Part shown: positions 1 through 7,838 of the stretch, piece by piece
How the letters are laid out: the number at the start of each line of letters is the position of its first letter
Position numbering within the stretch: the stretch's first letter is position 1
Assembly: GCA_034664395.1 (NCBI GenBank)
Contig: JAXDHQ010000039.1
Location: forward strand, 1-26,435
Reading direction: 5' to 3'
DNA from: JAOPZW01 sp034664395
GTDB taxonomy: Bacteria; Actinomycetota; Thermoleophilia; Solirubrobacterales; Solirubrobacteraceae
Length of the DNA stretch: 26,435 nt
Notes under the pieces: model-generated
The model's database searches: none
Seen by the model: the letters and a program-made list of their open reading frames with translations, nothing else
What the model was told of the DNA's origin: nothing
Position numbers and translations under genes: made by a program

Positions 1-2
1 AT

Positions 3-968
3 CTACCAGGCCGCTTCGTAGAGCGCGCGGATCTCCGCCTCGCCCGCGGCCGGTGGCGTGCCCCCGCGGTCGGGGCGCTCCAGCGCCTGGGCGACGCACG
101 TCTCGAGCGCCGCCTCGGTGACGCCGAGCTCGCTCAGCCGCGCGGCGCCGGCGCGCTGGGCCAGGCGCCGCGCGAGCGCCTCGACCGGCTCGCCGGCCGC
201 CGCGTCGAGCGTGGCCAGGACCGCGGGCGCGCGCTGGCGCAGCGCCGGAATCGTGTGGGGCAGCATCGCCGCGTTGGCGTGGCCGTGCCAGACGCCGGCG
301 AAGCGCGCGAGCGTCTGGGCCAGGATGTGGTGGAGCCCGTAGCCGGTCGAGTCGATGACGTAGCCCGACAGCAGCGCCCCCAGCGCGAGCGCCTCGCGAT
401 CGCCGTCGGTGGCGAGCAGGCGCACCGCCTCACCGGCGGCCAGCGCCGGCACGGGGGAGGCGTTCGGGGTCATCGGACCCTCGATCGCGTGGCCGAGCGC
501 GTTGGCGACCGAGGCGGCGAGCTCGGCGTCGGGCTGGGAGGCGCTCAGGCGCGGGTCGTTGAGAACGACGCGCGGGCGCACGTGCCCGGTCGAGGGGTCG
601 GCGCCGCGCGCCTGGCGGTGGCCGCGCGTCATCTCGGCGGCGCTCAGCGTCGTGGGGATCGCGGCCGCCGCCACGCCGCGCGCGGCGGCCAGCGCCTTGG
701 TCACGTCGACGACGCGGCCGCCGCCGAGGCCGACGAGCAGGTTGCCGTCGATGGCGCTCAGGAGGTCGCCGGCGACCTCGTCGACCCGGCCGCCGGGAAC
801 GTGGTGCACGGCGCCGGCGCGCTCGGCGATCTCCGGGGCCAGCGCCTGGGTGCGCTCGGTCGTCAGCAGCGTGTAGCCCTCGCCGAGCAGCGCGGGCGCG
901 TCGGCGAGCGCGCCGGGCCCGAAGCGCACCACTCGCTCGCCGTCTCGCCAGGTGAAGTCGCGGGTCAC
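3..968 (-). CDS. Maleylacetate reductase-like iron-type alcohol dehydrogenase
   Basis: About 321 residues of the Fe-ADH/dehydroquinate synthase-like fold. The N-terminal nucleotide-binding half carries a glycine-rich GLGGGRVVDVTKALA stretch near residue 80. The C-terminal helical half has NALGHAIEG (about 156-164), GLHH (about 211-214) and WHGHANAAMLPH (about 227-238). Asparagine stands where classical Fe-ADHs have the first metal aspartate; maleylacetate reductases also have Asn here, so this is a family trait, not damage. Family members reduce maleylacetate to 3-oxoadipate with NAD(P)H at the end of hydroxyquinol or chlorocatechol pathways. That substrate is inferred. I chose the GTG at 968; a TTG at 986 would add six residues. 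It diverges from a PucR-type regulator across a palindrome. The stop lies at the window edge, so partner genes may continue to the left. It is slightly shorter than the usual 350 residues. Confidence 0.8.
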   Translation of the reverse strand: MTRDFTWRDGERVVRFGPGALADAPALLGEGYTLLTTERTQALAPEIAERAGAVHHVPGGRVDEVAGDLLSAIDGNLLVGLGGGRVVDVTKALAAARGVAAAAIPTTLSAAEMTRGHRQARGADPSTGHVRPRVVLNDPRLSASQPDAELAASVANALGHAIEGPMTPNASPVPALAAGEAVRLLATDGDREALALGALLSGYVIDSTGYGLHHILAQTLARFAGVWHGHANAAMLPHTIPALRQRAPAVLATLDAAAGEPVEALARRLAQRAGAARLSELGVTEAALETCVAQALERPDRGGTPPAAGEAEIRALYEAAW

Positions 969-1024
969 GATTCGGCAGCATCCCAAATGGACGTGCCCGC
1001 CATCCTCCGGTGCATGTCCTCACC

Positions 1025-1049
1025 ATTCTCTACCGAATGGGTATAGAAT
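1025..1049. promoter_or_regulatory. Palindromic operator with two opposed -10 boxes between divergent genes
   Basis: ATTCTCTACC (1025-1034) and GGTATAGAAT (1040-1049) form a 10-bp inverted repeat with one mismatch around a 5-bp spacer. The arms contain -10-like boxes on both strands: TATAGAAT (plus, 1042-1049) towards the PucR-type gene and TAGAGAAT (minus, 1032-1025) towards the Fe-ADH gene. A dimeric regulator bound here would cover both promoters, and the adjacent PucR-type protein is the obvious candidate. The dyad is seen directly; its function is inferred. Confidence 0.6.
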
Positions 1050-1084
1050 CCCGCGCATGTCGTCCTCGTCCGCTCCCGGGTCCT

Positions 1085-2215
1085 GTGCGAGCCACCGCGC
1101 CCGACCTGCACGAGCGGATGGTCGATGCGGTCCTGGCCGATGACGGCCTGGACGCCGTAGCGACGCTCGCCGCCGAGGCCGCCGGGGGAACGGTCGCCAT
1201 CGTCGTGCCCGTGCTCGGCGCCGCCGCGGCCGGCGCGGGCGCCATCGACCGCCTGCCGGCCGTCCGCCACTTCGTCGCGGCGCGCCTGGCGGGCCAGCCC
1301 GGCGTGCTGCCGCCCGGCTTCGTCGCCGACGCCGAGATCAGCTCCGGCGAACGGCCGCTCGGGGCGGTGGTCCTGCTCGACGACGGCCGCCCGCCGGCGC
1401 CGGCGGCGCAGGGGATCCTGCGCCTCGCCGCCGTGGCGGCGCTCACCGCCGCCGCCCTGCGCGATGCCACCGGCGCCGGCGTGCACGCGACCGCGGCCCT
1501 CCTCGGCGACCTGCGGCGGGCCGAGCTCGACGCCGACACCGTGCTCTCGCGGGCGCGCCGTGCCGGCAGCGACCTCGCCGACGGCGCGGTGGCGCTCCGC
1601 GCGCGGGCGCGGCCGGAACGCGCCCTGCGCGCCGTCGCGGCGATCCAGGACGCGGCGCCGGGCGCCCTGGTGGCCCGCCGCGGGCAGCGCGTCGACGCGC
1701 TGATGCCCGGCGACGGCGCCGATGGGCGCGCCGCAGCGCTGGCCGGCCGGCTCCGCGCCGACGCCGTCGTCGGCCTCTCCGGCCACGAGCCCGCGCCCGG
1801 GCGCCTGCACCGCGCGCTGCGCGAGGCCGCCGTCGCGCTCGCGCTCGTGGAGGCGGGCGACGTGACAGCGCCCGACGCGGCGACCGGCACGTGGCAGCTC
1901 CTGGTTCGCGTGGCCGTGACCGACCCGGCCGCCCTGCGACGACTGCGCGACACGAGCGTCGGGCCGGCCCTCGCCCATGACGCCGACCACGGCACCGAGC
2001 TCGTCGGCACGTTCGGCACGTATCTCGCGCACGGCGGCAACATGAACGCCGCGGCGGCGGCGCTGCCCGCCCACCGCCACACCATCGCCTACCGGCTGCA
2101 GCGGCTGCGCGAGCTGACCGGCCACGACCCCGCGCGCCCCGAGGGCCGCGAGCGCCTCGGCCTCGGCATCAAGGCCGCGCGCGCGCTCGACGCGCTCGGC
2201 CGCGCAGAGCCCTGA
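1085..2215 (+). CDS. PucR/CdaR-family transcriptional regulator
   Basis: About 376 residues. The last 70 carry the PucR-type helix-turn-helix: a YLAHGGNMNAAAAALPAHRH stretch followed by TIAYRLQRLRELTG, where the run of small residues and the H-T-I-A-Y-R-L helix are diagnostic. The central and N-terminal parts are Ala/Arg-rich and resemble the sensory and GGDEF-like regions of this family only in layout. Such proteins usually activate catabolic genes in response to a pathway metabolite. The start is uncertain. GTG 1085 lies downstream of the TATAGAAT -10 box; ATG 1037 and GTG 1010 are in frame but would place the start inside or upstream of that box; ATG 1118 would give a shorter form. It diverges from the maleylacetate reductase-like gene and probably controls it and itself. 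It is convergent with hmgA, with 46 bp between the stops. Confidence 0.85.
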   Translation: MRATAPDLHERMVDAVLADDGLDAVATLAAEAAGGTVAIVVPVLGAAAAGAGAIDRLPAVRHFVAARLAGQPGVLPPGFVADAEISSGERPLGAVVLLDDGRPPAPAAQGILRLAAVAALTAAALRDATGAGVHATAALLGDLRRAELDADTVLSRARRAGSDLADGAVALRARARPERALRAVAAIQDAAPGALVARRGQRVDALMPGDGADGRAAALAGRLRADAVVGLSGHEPAPGRLHRALREAAVALALVEAGDVTAPDAATGTWQLLVRVAVTDPAALRRLRDTSVGPALAHDADHGTELVGTFGTYLAHGGNMNAAAAALPAHRHTIAYRLQRLRELTGHDPARPEGRERLGLGIKAARALDALGRAEP

Positions 2216-2222
2216 GCGCGGT

Positions 2223-2249
2223 GGCGGCCGAGCTCCCGACCCGGCCGCC
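2223..2249. terminator. GC hairpin between convergent genes
   Basis: GGCGGCCG (2223-2230) pairs perfectly with CGGCCGCC (2242-2249) over an 11-nt loop. It sits in the 46-bp gap between the stop codons of the PucR-type gene (plus) and hmgA (minus), so it could end transcription from both sides. There is no T-tract, so this is a structural call only. Confidence 0.4.
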
Positions 2250-2261
2250 CGTACCCCGCTG

Positions 2262-3446
2262 TCACGTCACCGGCTGGGCCTCCAGCGCGGCCGCCTTCTC
2301 CTCGTTCCAGGAATACGCGTAGGCCGGGTTGTCGACCGACTGCCAGAGGGCCGTCAGGCGCAGCGGCCGGAAGGTGTCCCACATCACGGCGAGCTCGTTC
2401 GTGTGCTTGGCGCCCAGCGCCTTCTCGACGGTGCCGGGCTGCGGGCCGTGGGGGAGCCCCGAGGGGTGCAGCGTCAGGCTGCCGATGTCCACGCCCTTGC
2501 GCGCGGCGTAGTCGCCCTCGGCGTAGAACATGACCTCCTCGGACTGGATGTTCGAGTGGTGGTAGGGGATCGGCACCGCGGTCTCGTCCCAGTCGAGCAT
2601 CCGCGGAGCGAACGTGCAGATGACGAAGTTCGGGCCCTGGAAGGTCTGGTGGGCCGGCGGCGGCAGGTGGAAGCGCCCGGCGCGCGGCTCGAAGTCGTCG
2701 GCGTTGAACGTGTACGGGTACACGTAGCCGTCCCAGCCGGTGACGTCGAACGGGTGGCGGTCCAGCGTGTAGCTCTGCACGCCGTCGCGCACGCGCACCG
2801 TGAGCTCGAACTCGCCCTCCTCCTCGTGGGTCTCCAGCTCGGTCGGCCCGTGGAAGTCGCGCTGGGAGTACGGCGCGTGCTCCAGGAGCTGGCCGTAGCG
2901 GTTGCGGTAGCGGTTGGGCGTCTCGATCTCGCCGGGGGTGTGGAAGCAGATCCAGAACTGCTCGTCGTCGCCGGGATCCCACCGGTGCGTCGTGCCGCGG
3001 GGGATGACGACGTAGTCCTTCTCGCGGTAGGGCACCGACCCGAACATCGTCCGCAGCACGCCGCTGCCGCGGTGCACGTAGACGACCTCGTCGCCCTCGC
3101 CGTTGCGATGGAAGCCGCTCATCGGCTCGGTCGGCTTGCACACGGAGACCTCGAGGTCGCCGTTGAACATGAGCAGCTCGCGGCCGAAGACCGGTTCGCC
3201 GCCGGGCGGGATCGGGTTGGCGTCGGCGAGGCGGTGCACGTGCGCGTCGGGCACCCACTCGTCGCGGCGGATCGGCGCGAAGGAGCCGACCTCCGACAGC
3301 CGGCACGGCGAGTGCAGGTGGTAGAGGATCGACTCGTTGCCGGAGAAGCCCTCGTAGCCGAGGACCTCCTCGGTCAGCAGCGTGCCGTTGCGGCGCGTCT
3401 GCGCGTGGCGCTTGGCCGGGACGTCGCCGAGGCTGACGTAGCGCAT
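2262..3446 (-). CDS. hmgA: Homogentisate 1,2-dioxygenase
   Basis: 394 residues. It opens the ring of homogentisate to 4-maleylacetoacetate using non-haem Fe(II) and O2, in the central tyrosine/phenylalanine catabolic route in the cytosol. The bicupin protein shows the family's C-terminal metal site: H297 and E303 within YHHSNIQSEE, and H333 within GSLTLHPSGLPHGP. These match the H-x5-E and HGP ligand pattern of characterised enzymes. The N-terminal half holds a conserved EGDEVVYVHRG and IPRGTTHRW cupin stretch (about 117-155). The ATG at 3446 is preceded by GGAGG at 3455-3451, which overlaps the hpd stop codon. The genes are 8 bp apart and almost certainly one operon. The length is that of the shorter prokaryotic form (the human enzyme is about 445 residues). 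No maleylacetoacetate isomerase or fumarylacetoacetase gene is seen in this window. Confidence 0.95.
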   Translation of the reverse strand: MRYVSLGDVPAKRHAQTRRNGTLLTEEVLGYEGFSGNESILYHLHSPCRLSEVGSFAPIRRDEWVPDAHVHRLADANPIPPGGEPVFGRELLMFNGDLEVSVCKPTEPMSGFHRNGEGDEVVYVHRGSGVLRTMFGSVPYREKDYVVIPRGTTHRWDPGDDEQFWICFHTPGEIETPNRYRNRYGQLLEHAPYSQRDFHGPTELETHEEEGEFELTVRVRDGVQSYTLDRHPFDVTGWDGYVYPYTFNADDFEPRAGRFHLPPPAHQTFQGPNFVICTFAPRMLDWDETAVPIPYHHSNIQSEEVMFYAEGDYAARKGVDIGSLTLHPSGLPHGPQPGTVEKALGAKHTNELAVMWDTFRPLRLTALWQSVDNPAYAYSWNEEKAAALEAQPVT

Positions 3447-3454
3447 GGTGCCTC

Positions 3455-4588
3455 CTACAGGTTCCCGCGACGGTCCTGCTCGCGCTCGATCGCCTCGAAC
3501 AGGGCCTTGAAGTTGCCGTCGCCGAAGCCGCGCGCGCCGTGGCGCTCGATGACCTCGAAGAACACGGTGGGCCGGTCGCCGACCGGCTTGGTGAAGATCT
3601 GCAGCAGGTAGCCCTCGTCGTCGCGGTCGACGAGGATCCCCTGCTCGCGCAGGTCGGCGAGCTGGCCCGCGACCTCGGGCACCCGGGTCGGGACCTCGTC
3701 GTAGTACGCGGGCGGGATGGTCAGGAACTCGACGCCGCGGCGGCGCATCGCGGCCACCGCGCCGACGATGTCGCGCGTGGCGACCGCGATGTGCTGGGCG
3801 CCTGCTCCCTCGAAGAACTCGAGGTACTCGTCGATCTGCGACTTGCGCTTGCCCTCGGCCGGCTCGTTGATCGGGAACTTGACCAGGCCCTTGCCGTCGC
3901 TGACGACCTTGGACATGAGCGCCGAGTACTCGGTCGAGATCGCCTCGTCGGTGAAGTGGATCATCTCCGTCATCCCGAAGACGTCCTCGTAGTACTTCAC
4001 CCAGCGGTCCATGCCGCCGAGCTCGACGTTGCCGACGATGTGGTCGATGGCGAGGAGCATGCCGCTGTCCTCCGTGGCGTCCTCGACGGGCTCGTAGCCG
4101 GGCAGGAACGGGCCGTCGTAGTCGCCGTACTCCACGAAGGTGTGCAGCGTCTCGCCGTAGGTCTCGATGGTGGCGACCCTCACCGCGCCGTGGTCGTCGG
4201 AGAGCTCGTGGGGCTCGGTGACGCCGATCGCACCGCGGCTCGTCGCCTCGCGGTAGGCGTGGTCGACGCTCGGGACCCGCAGCGCGATGTCCCTGACGCC
4301 GTCGCCGTGCTTGTGGTGGTGGGCGGCGATCGGCGAGTCCGAGTGGAGTGCGCCGGTCAGGACGAGGCGGATGCGGCCCTGCCGCATCACGTGGGAGGCG
4401 AGGTCGCGCGTGCCGGTCTCCAGGCCCCGGTAGGCGACGCGCCGGAAGCCGAACGCGTGCGCGTAGTAGTAGGCGGCCTGCAGCGCGTTGCCGACGTACA
4501 GCTCGACGTGGTGCACGCCGTCGAGCGGCATGAAGTCGTGCTCTGGGACCGGCGGCGTGGCGGTGGCGGGGGCCGTCTGCGGGGCCAT
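3455..4588 (-). CDS. hpd: 4-hydroxyphenylpyruvate dioxygenase
   Basis: 377 residues. It converts 4-hydroxyphenylpyruvate to homogentisate, the substrate of the next gene. Two vicinal-oxygen-chelate domains are present. The N-terminal one (about 22-155) begins GVHHVELYVGNA; the C-terminal one (about 178-350) carries the Fe(II) facial triad H183 (in IDHIVGN), H266 (in QHIAVAT) and E345 (in FFEVIER). The end region GFGDGNFKALFEAIEREQ is the typical C-terminal gating helix. The length is normal for the family. The ATG at 4588 has AGGAG about 10 nt upstream. A candidate promoter lies in the 99-bp gap shared with the divergent Lrp/AsnC gene. It is first gene of the hpd-hmgA operon. Confidence 0.96.
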   Translation of the reverse strand: MAPQTAPATATPPVPEHDFMPLDGVHHVELYVGNALQAAYYYAHAFGFRRVAYRGLETGTRDLASHVMRQGRIRLVLTGALHSDSPIAAHHHKHGDGVRDIALRVPSVDHAYREATSRGAIGVTEPHELSDDHGAVRVATIETYGETLHTFVEYGDYDGPFLPGYEPVEDATEDSGMLLAIDHIVGNVELGGMDRWVKYYEDVFGMTEMIHFTDEAISTEYSALMSKVVSDGKGLVKFPINEPAEGKRKSQIDEYLEFFEGAGAQHIAVATRDIVGAVAAMRRRGVEFLTIPPAYYDEVPTRVPEVAGQLADLREQGILVDRDDEGYLLQIFTKPVGDRPTVFFEVIERHGARGFGDGNFKALFEAIEREQDRRGNL

Positions 4589-4620
4589 CCGGGGCGCTCC
4601 TGTTCGTCGGGTGCAGGTGA

Positions 4621-4649
4621 ATGATTCCGCTGCGAAGAGGCGTTCTCAA
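4621..4649 (-). promoter_or_regulatory. Candidate promoter of hpd-hmgA
   Basis: On the minus strand TTGAGA (4649-4644) and AATCAT (4626-4621) are separated by 17 bp, giving 5/6 and 4/6 matches to housekeeping -35 and -10 boxes. The predicted transcript start falls about 25 nt upstream of the hpd ATG. The rest of the 99-bp gap would carry operators for the divergent Lrp/AsnC regulator. Confidence 0.5.
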
Positions 4650-4687
4650 TGCCGATCCGTTGCGCCTGGAGCCATTAGCATACGTGC

Positions 4688-5128
4688 GTGGACGAGATCG
4701 ACCGGCAGATCGTTGCGCTCCTACGGACCAACGCACGCGCCTCGTTCCAGGCGATCGGCCAGCGGGTCTCGCTCAGCGCGCCGGCGGTCAAGCGCCGCGT
4801 CGACCGCCTGGAGGCCGATGGCGTCATCCGCGCCTACGCCGCCGTGGTCGACCCGGGGGCGATGGGGTGGCACACCCACGCGGTCGTCGCGCTGTACTGC
4901 GAGGGGCGCATGGCGGCGGCCGAGGTGCGCGCCGCCGTCGTCGGGCACCCGGAGGTGGCGGCCGCCTACACGGTCGCCGGCGAGGCGAGCGCGATCCTGC
5001 ACGTGCGCGCGCAGGACACCGCCCATCTCGAGGGCGCCCTCGAACGCATCCGCGACACGCCGGGGATCATCCGGACCCAGACGCAGGTGGTGCTGTCGAC
5101 GCTGTTCGAGCGACCGGTGGCCGACTAA
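4688..5128 (+). CDS. Lrp/AsnC-family transcriptional regulator
   Basis: 146 residues. The N-terminal winged helix-turn-helix (about 1-55) starts MDEIDRQIVALLRTNARASF and has the VSLSAPAVKRRVDRLEADGVI recognition helix and wing. The C-terminal AsnC/RAM ligand-binding domain follows (about 65-140), with the V-A-G-E-A-S-A segment in the usual G-x-x-D position. The GTG at 4688 lies six bases after TAGCAT (4676-4681), so the mRNA may be leaderless. It is divergent from hpd-hmgA, and regulators of this family in that position often control the neighbouring amino-acid catabolic genes, so control of tyrosine degradation is a reasonable inference. Its stop overlaps that of the convergent DMT transporter. 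Confidence 0.92.
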   Translation: MDEIDRQIVALLRTNARASFQAIGQRVSLSAPAVKRRVDRLEADGVIRAYAAVVDPGAMGWHTHAVVALYCEGRMAAAEVRAAVVGHPEVAAAYTVAGEASAILHVRAQDTAHLEGALERIRDTPGIIRTQTQVVLSTLFERPVAD

Positions 5129-6093
5129 CGGCTTACCGTGTCGAGCGCGGGCCGCGGATCGGGCTCGGGCGCCGCCTCGGGGGCGGGACCGGGGGCCGAC
5201 TCGCGCGTGACGATCGCCGCGACCGAGGCGACGACCAGGCCGGCGCCGGCCAGCGTCCCGACGCCGAGCTGCTCGCCGAGGACCGCCCAGCCGAGCAGCA
5301 CCGCGACGAGCGGGTTGACGTAGGCGTAGGTCGCGACCTTGGAGATCGGCACGTTCTGCAGCAGCCAGGCGTAGGCGCTGAAGGCGACCCACGAGCCCGC
5401 GGTCACCAGGTAGACGAGCGCGAGCAGCGACTTCGCGGAGGTCTGGGCGAGGTGCAGCCGGCTCGGCTCGCCGGCGAGCAGCGCGCCCACGAGCAGGACC
5501 GCGCCGCCGAAGACCATCTGCCAGCCCGTCGAGAGCAGCGGGTCGCGGGGCAGCGCCAGGCGCGGCGAGAGGAACGACCCGGTGGCCCACGAGCAGGCCG
5601 CGATGAGGACGAGGATCACGCCCACGGTGCTCGCGTCGGCGGGGCGGCTGCCCGGCAGCAGGAGCAGGCCCAGGCCGCAGAAGCCGACGGCCACGCCGGC
5701 CAGGGTCGCGCGCTGGATGCGATCGCGATCGACCGTGACGCGCATGATGACTACCCACAGCGGCACCGAAGCGACGAGCAGCGCGGCCAGCCCGCTGGGG
5801 ACGTGGCGCTCGGCGACCGTCACCACGCCGTTGCCGCCGGCCAGCAGCAGGATCCCCACCAGCGCGGCCGAGCCCAGCGCCCGGCGCGAGACGCGCACGC
5901 TGCGCCGGCGCGCGGCGAGGAAGGCCAGCACCGCCGCGCCGGCGACGAGGAAGCGCACGCCGGCCCCGAGCAGGGGCGGCACGTCCTCGACCATGATCCG
6001 GATGGCGAGGTAGGTCGACCCCCAGATGACGTAGACGACGCCGAGGGCCGACCACACCTGCCACGCGGGCGGCGCGGTGGCGGTCCGGTTCAC
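5125..6093 (-). CDS. EamA/DMT-family membrane transporter
   Basis: 322 residues with about ten hydrophobic segments arranged as two EamA repeats (roughly 15-145 and 160-295). The first begins VIWGSTYLAIRIMVEDVPPL; the second repeats the A-x-x-W-A-x-G signature at CSWATGSFLSPRL. Relatives export amino acids, metabolites or drugs across the cytoplasmic membrane; the substrate cannot be told here. The GTG start at 6093 overlaps the stop of the preceding small gene as GTGA, indicating translational coupling. The C-terminal tail is Pro/Glu/Ala-rich, cytosolic and not conserved. The pair diverges from a LysR regulator, a common arrangement for exporters induced by their substrate. Confidence 0.9.
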   Translation of the reverse strand: MNRTATAPPAWQVWSALGVVYVIWGSTYLAIRIMVEDVPPLLGAGVRFLVAGAAVLAFLAARRRSVRVSRRALGSAALVGILLLAGGNGVVTVAERHVPSGLAALLVASVPLWVVIMRVTVDRDRIQRATLAGVAVGFCGLGLLLLPGSRPADASTVGVILVLIAACSWATGSFLSPRLALPRDPLLSTGWQMVFGGAVLLVGALLAGEPSRLHLAQTSAKSLLALVYLVTAGSWVAFSAYAWLLQNVPISKVATYAYVNPLVAVLLGWAVLGEQLGVGTLAGAGLVVASVAAIVTRESAPGPAPEAAPEPDPRPALDTVSR

Positions 6094-6398
6094 GGGCGCG
6101 CGAGAAGCGCGCGCGTCAGAGCGGAGCCGCGGCGGCGCTGCGCGAGAGGCCTGTCGCGCAGCAGCGCGGCGCGGGTCTCCAGCAGGGCGACGAGGTCGGC
6201 GGTGGGGAGGAAGGGGTCGGCGATGGCTCGGTCCTGGTCGACCGAGTAGGCGGCGTGGATGATGCCGTCGGCCTCGGCCACGAGGACCTCCCCGAGCAGC
6301 GCGCGGGCCGAGTCCAGCGCCGCCAGGCGGCGCAGGTCGTCGAGGTCGGCCGACACGGCGCTGCGGATGACCAGAGTGTCGGTGCTCATGGTGGACAT
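6090..6398 (-). CDS. Small conserved actinobacterial-type protein (GNAT N-terminus-like)
   Basis: 102 residues. After VIRSAVSADLDDLRRLAALDS (about 9-29) comes LLGEVLVAEADGIIHAAYSVDQDRAIADPFLPTADLVALLETRA, which looks like the first strand-helix and central strands of a GNAT fold without the acetyl-CoA loop. Similar short proteins are common in actinobacteria, and their function is not known to me. The ATG at 6398 is favoured; ATG 6389 is a second option. Its stop overlaps the transporter start. It may help that transporter or be expressed with it only by coupling. Confidence 0.65.
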   Translation of the reverse strand: MSTMSTDTLVIRSAVSADLDDLRRLAALDSARALLGEVLVAEADGIIHAAYSVDQDRAIADPFLPTADLVALLETRAALLRDRPLAQRRRGSALTRALLARP

Positions 6399-6469
6399 GA
6401 CGTTCAGGATGCCACCCGCGGGATATGAGTACAAATGGGATTTCTTGCACCTGTTGATAAGCTGCGCTA

Positions 6470-7405
6470 ATGCTCGACGTCCGCCGCATGCGTGTCCTCC
6501 GGGAGGTCGCCACGCGCGGCTCCTTCTCCGCCGCCGCCGACTCCCTCGCCTATACGCAGTCGGCCGTCTCCCAGCAGATCGCCGCGCTGGAGCGCGAGGC
6601 GGGGACCACCCTGGTCGACCGCAGCAGCCGCGGCGTGCGGCTGACCGACGCCGGTCGCGTGCTCGTCGAGCACGCCGACGTCATCCTCGCCCGCCTCGCC
6701 GACGCCGAGGCCGAGCTCGAGGCGATCGCCGGGCTGCGGGCCGGGCGCCTGCGGCTGGTCTCGTTTCCCAGCGCCGGCGCCACGCTCATGCCCGAGGCGA
6801 TCGCGCGCTACCGCGACCGCCACCCGGCCGTCGACCTGACGCTCGAGCCGGCCGAGCCCGAGGACGCCATCGTCATGCTGCGCGCGGGCGAGTGCGACGT
6901 CGCGCTGGACATCGTGGCCAACCTGCGGCCCGCGCTCGAGGACGGCATCGAGCGCATCCACCTGCTCGACGACCTGATGTACGTCGCGCTCCCCGCCAAC
7001 CACCCGCTGGCGCACAAGCGCAACCTGCGCCTGGAGGAGCTGGCCGACGAGAGCTGGATCCTCGGCAGCACCGGGACGTGCCCGGACGCGTCGATCTTCC
7101 TGCGCGCCTGCGAGCGCGCCGGGTTCGAGCCGCGGATCGCCTTCACCTCCAACGACTACTTCGCCGTGCAGGGCTTCGTGGCCGCCGGCGTGGGCGCGTC
7201 GTTCATCCCCGACCTGGCGCTCATCTCCGTGCGCGAGGACATCGTCGTGCGCTCGCTGGGCGCGCGGCCGCCGGCGCGGCGGATCATGGCCGCGACGCTG
7301 CGCGACTCGTTCCGCTCGCCGGCCAAGCAGGCGATGCTCGACGTGCTCGTCGAGGTCGCCCAGGAGTTCGCCGCCAACCGGCGCGAGCTCGCGGTCGCCG
7401 TCTGA
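6470..7405 (+). CDS. LysR-family transcriptional regulator
   Basis: 311 residues. The N-terminal winged HTH (1-60) has the family pattern LREVATRGSFSAAADSLAYT followed by QSAVSQQIAALEREAGTTLVDR and the LTDAG turn. A linker helix leads to a periplasmic-binding-like effector domain (about 90-300). It diverges from the small protein and DMT transporter genes with a 71-bp gap. In the gap CTT (6444-6446) and AAG (6459-6461) flank a T-N11-A motif, a weak LysR-box candidate. Control of the divergent transporter is inferred from the arrangement. The ATG at 6470 has no clear Shine-Dalgarno sequence. Confidence 0.94.
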   Translation: MLDVRRMRVLREVATRGSFSAAADSLAYTQSAVSQQIAALEREAGTTLVDRSSRGVRLTDAGRVLVEHADVILARLADAEAELEAIAGLRAGRLRLVSFPSAGATLMPEAIARYRDRHPAVDLTLEPAEPEDAIVMLRAGECDVALDIVANLRPALEDGIERIHLLDDLMYVALPANHPLAHKRNLRLEELADESWILGSTGTCPDASIFLRACERAGFEPRIAFTSNDYFAVQGFVAAGVGASFIPDLALISVREDIVVRSLGARPPARRIMAATLRDSFRSPAKQAMLDVLVEVAQEFAANRRELAVAV

Positions 7406-7448
7406 TCACCGGCATCCCGGGCCGCGGGCCGGCCTATGATCCGACGGG

Positions 7449-7838
7449 GTGGGGGAGAACGCCGACATCGTCCGTCGCGCCTTCGACGCGTTCGCGCGAC
7501 GCGACCTCACGGCGCTGATGGCGTTGACCGACCCCGCGATCGAGTTCCGGGCGCCGACGGGCCGGTTGGCGGCCGGCGCCGAGCCCTATCGCGGCCACGA
7601 CGGGCTGCGCGCCTACCTGGCCGACGTCGAGCGCTTGTGGCGCGAGCTGCGCTCCGAGCCGGACGAGTACGACGAGGTGGGCGAGCTCGTCGTGTGCGCC
7701 GGGCGGGTCTACGCGTGGGGCGTGGGGCGCGTCGTCGACGCCCCCGCGGGGTGGGTCTGGCGCCTGCGCGACGGGCTGATCGTCGAGGGGCGCGTCTACG
7801 AGACCCGGCGCGCGGCCCGCGCGGCGGCGGGTCTCTAG
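7449..7838 (+). CDS. SnoaL-like/NTF2-like fold protein
   Basis: 129 residues with the NTF2-like cone pattern: ENADIVRRAFDAFARRDLTALMALTDPAIEFRAP at the N-terminus, then YRGHDGLRAYLADVERLW and a C-terminal WRLRDGLIVEGRVYETRRAA. Such proteins range from polyketide cyclases and epoxide hydrolases to non-enzymatic ligand binders; no catalytic residue assignment is safe here. TATGAT (7435-7440) lies eight bases before the GTG start, so the transcript may be leaderless. The gene stands alone, 43 bp after the LysR gene, and its stop overlaps that of the convergent SpoIIE-type gene. Confidence 0.85.
   Translation: MGENADIVRRAFDAFARRDLTALMALTDPAIEFRAPTGRLAAGAEPYRGHDGLRAYLADVERLWRELRSEPDEYDEVGELVVCAGRVYAWGVGRVVDAPAGWVWRLRDGLIVEGRVYETRRAARAAAGL

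Noticed and set aside
3..968. Loss of the metal ligand in the Fe-ADH-like protein (Asn for Asp)
   Set aside because: Asn at this position is typical of maleylacetate reductases, so it is a subfamily marker and not a defect.
58..1046. Long opposite-strand frames over the Fe-ADH gene and similar ones over most genes
   Set aside because: They are rich in Arg/Ala/Gly/Pro, lack recognisable domains and arise from the high GC content of the real genes.
2262..4736. One 824-codon minus-strand frame covering hpd and hmgA
   Set aside because: Only the last 394 codons encode hmgA; the rest is an Arg/Pro-rich shadow of hpd, which lies in another frame.
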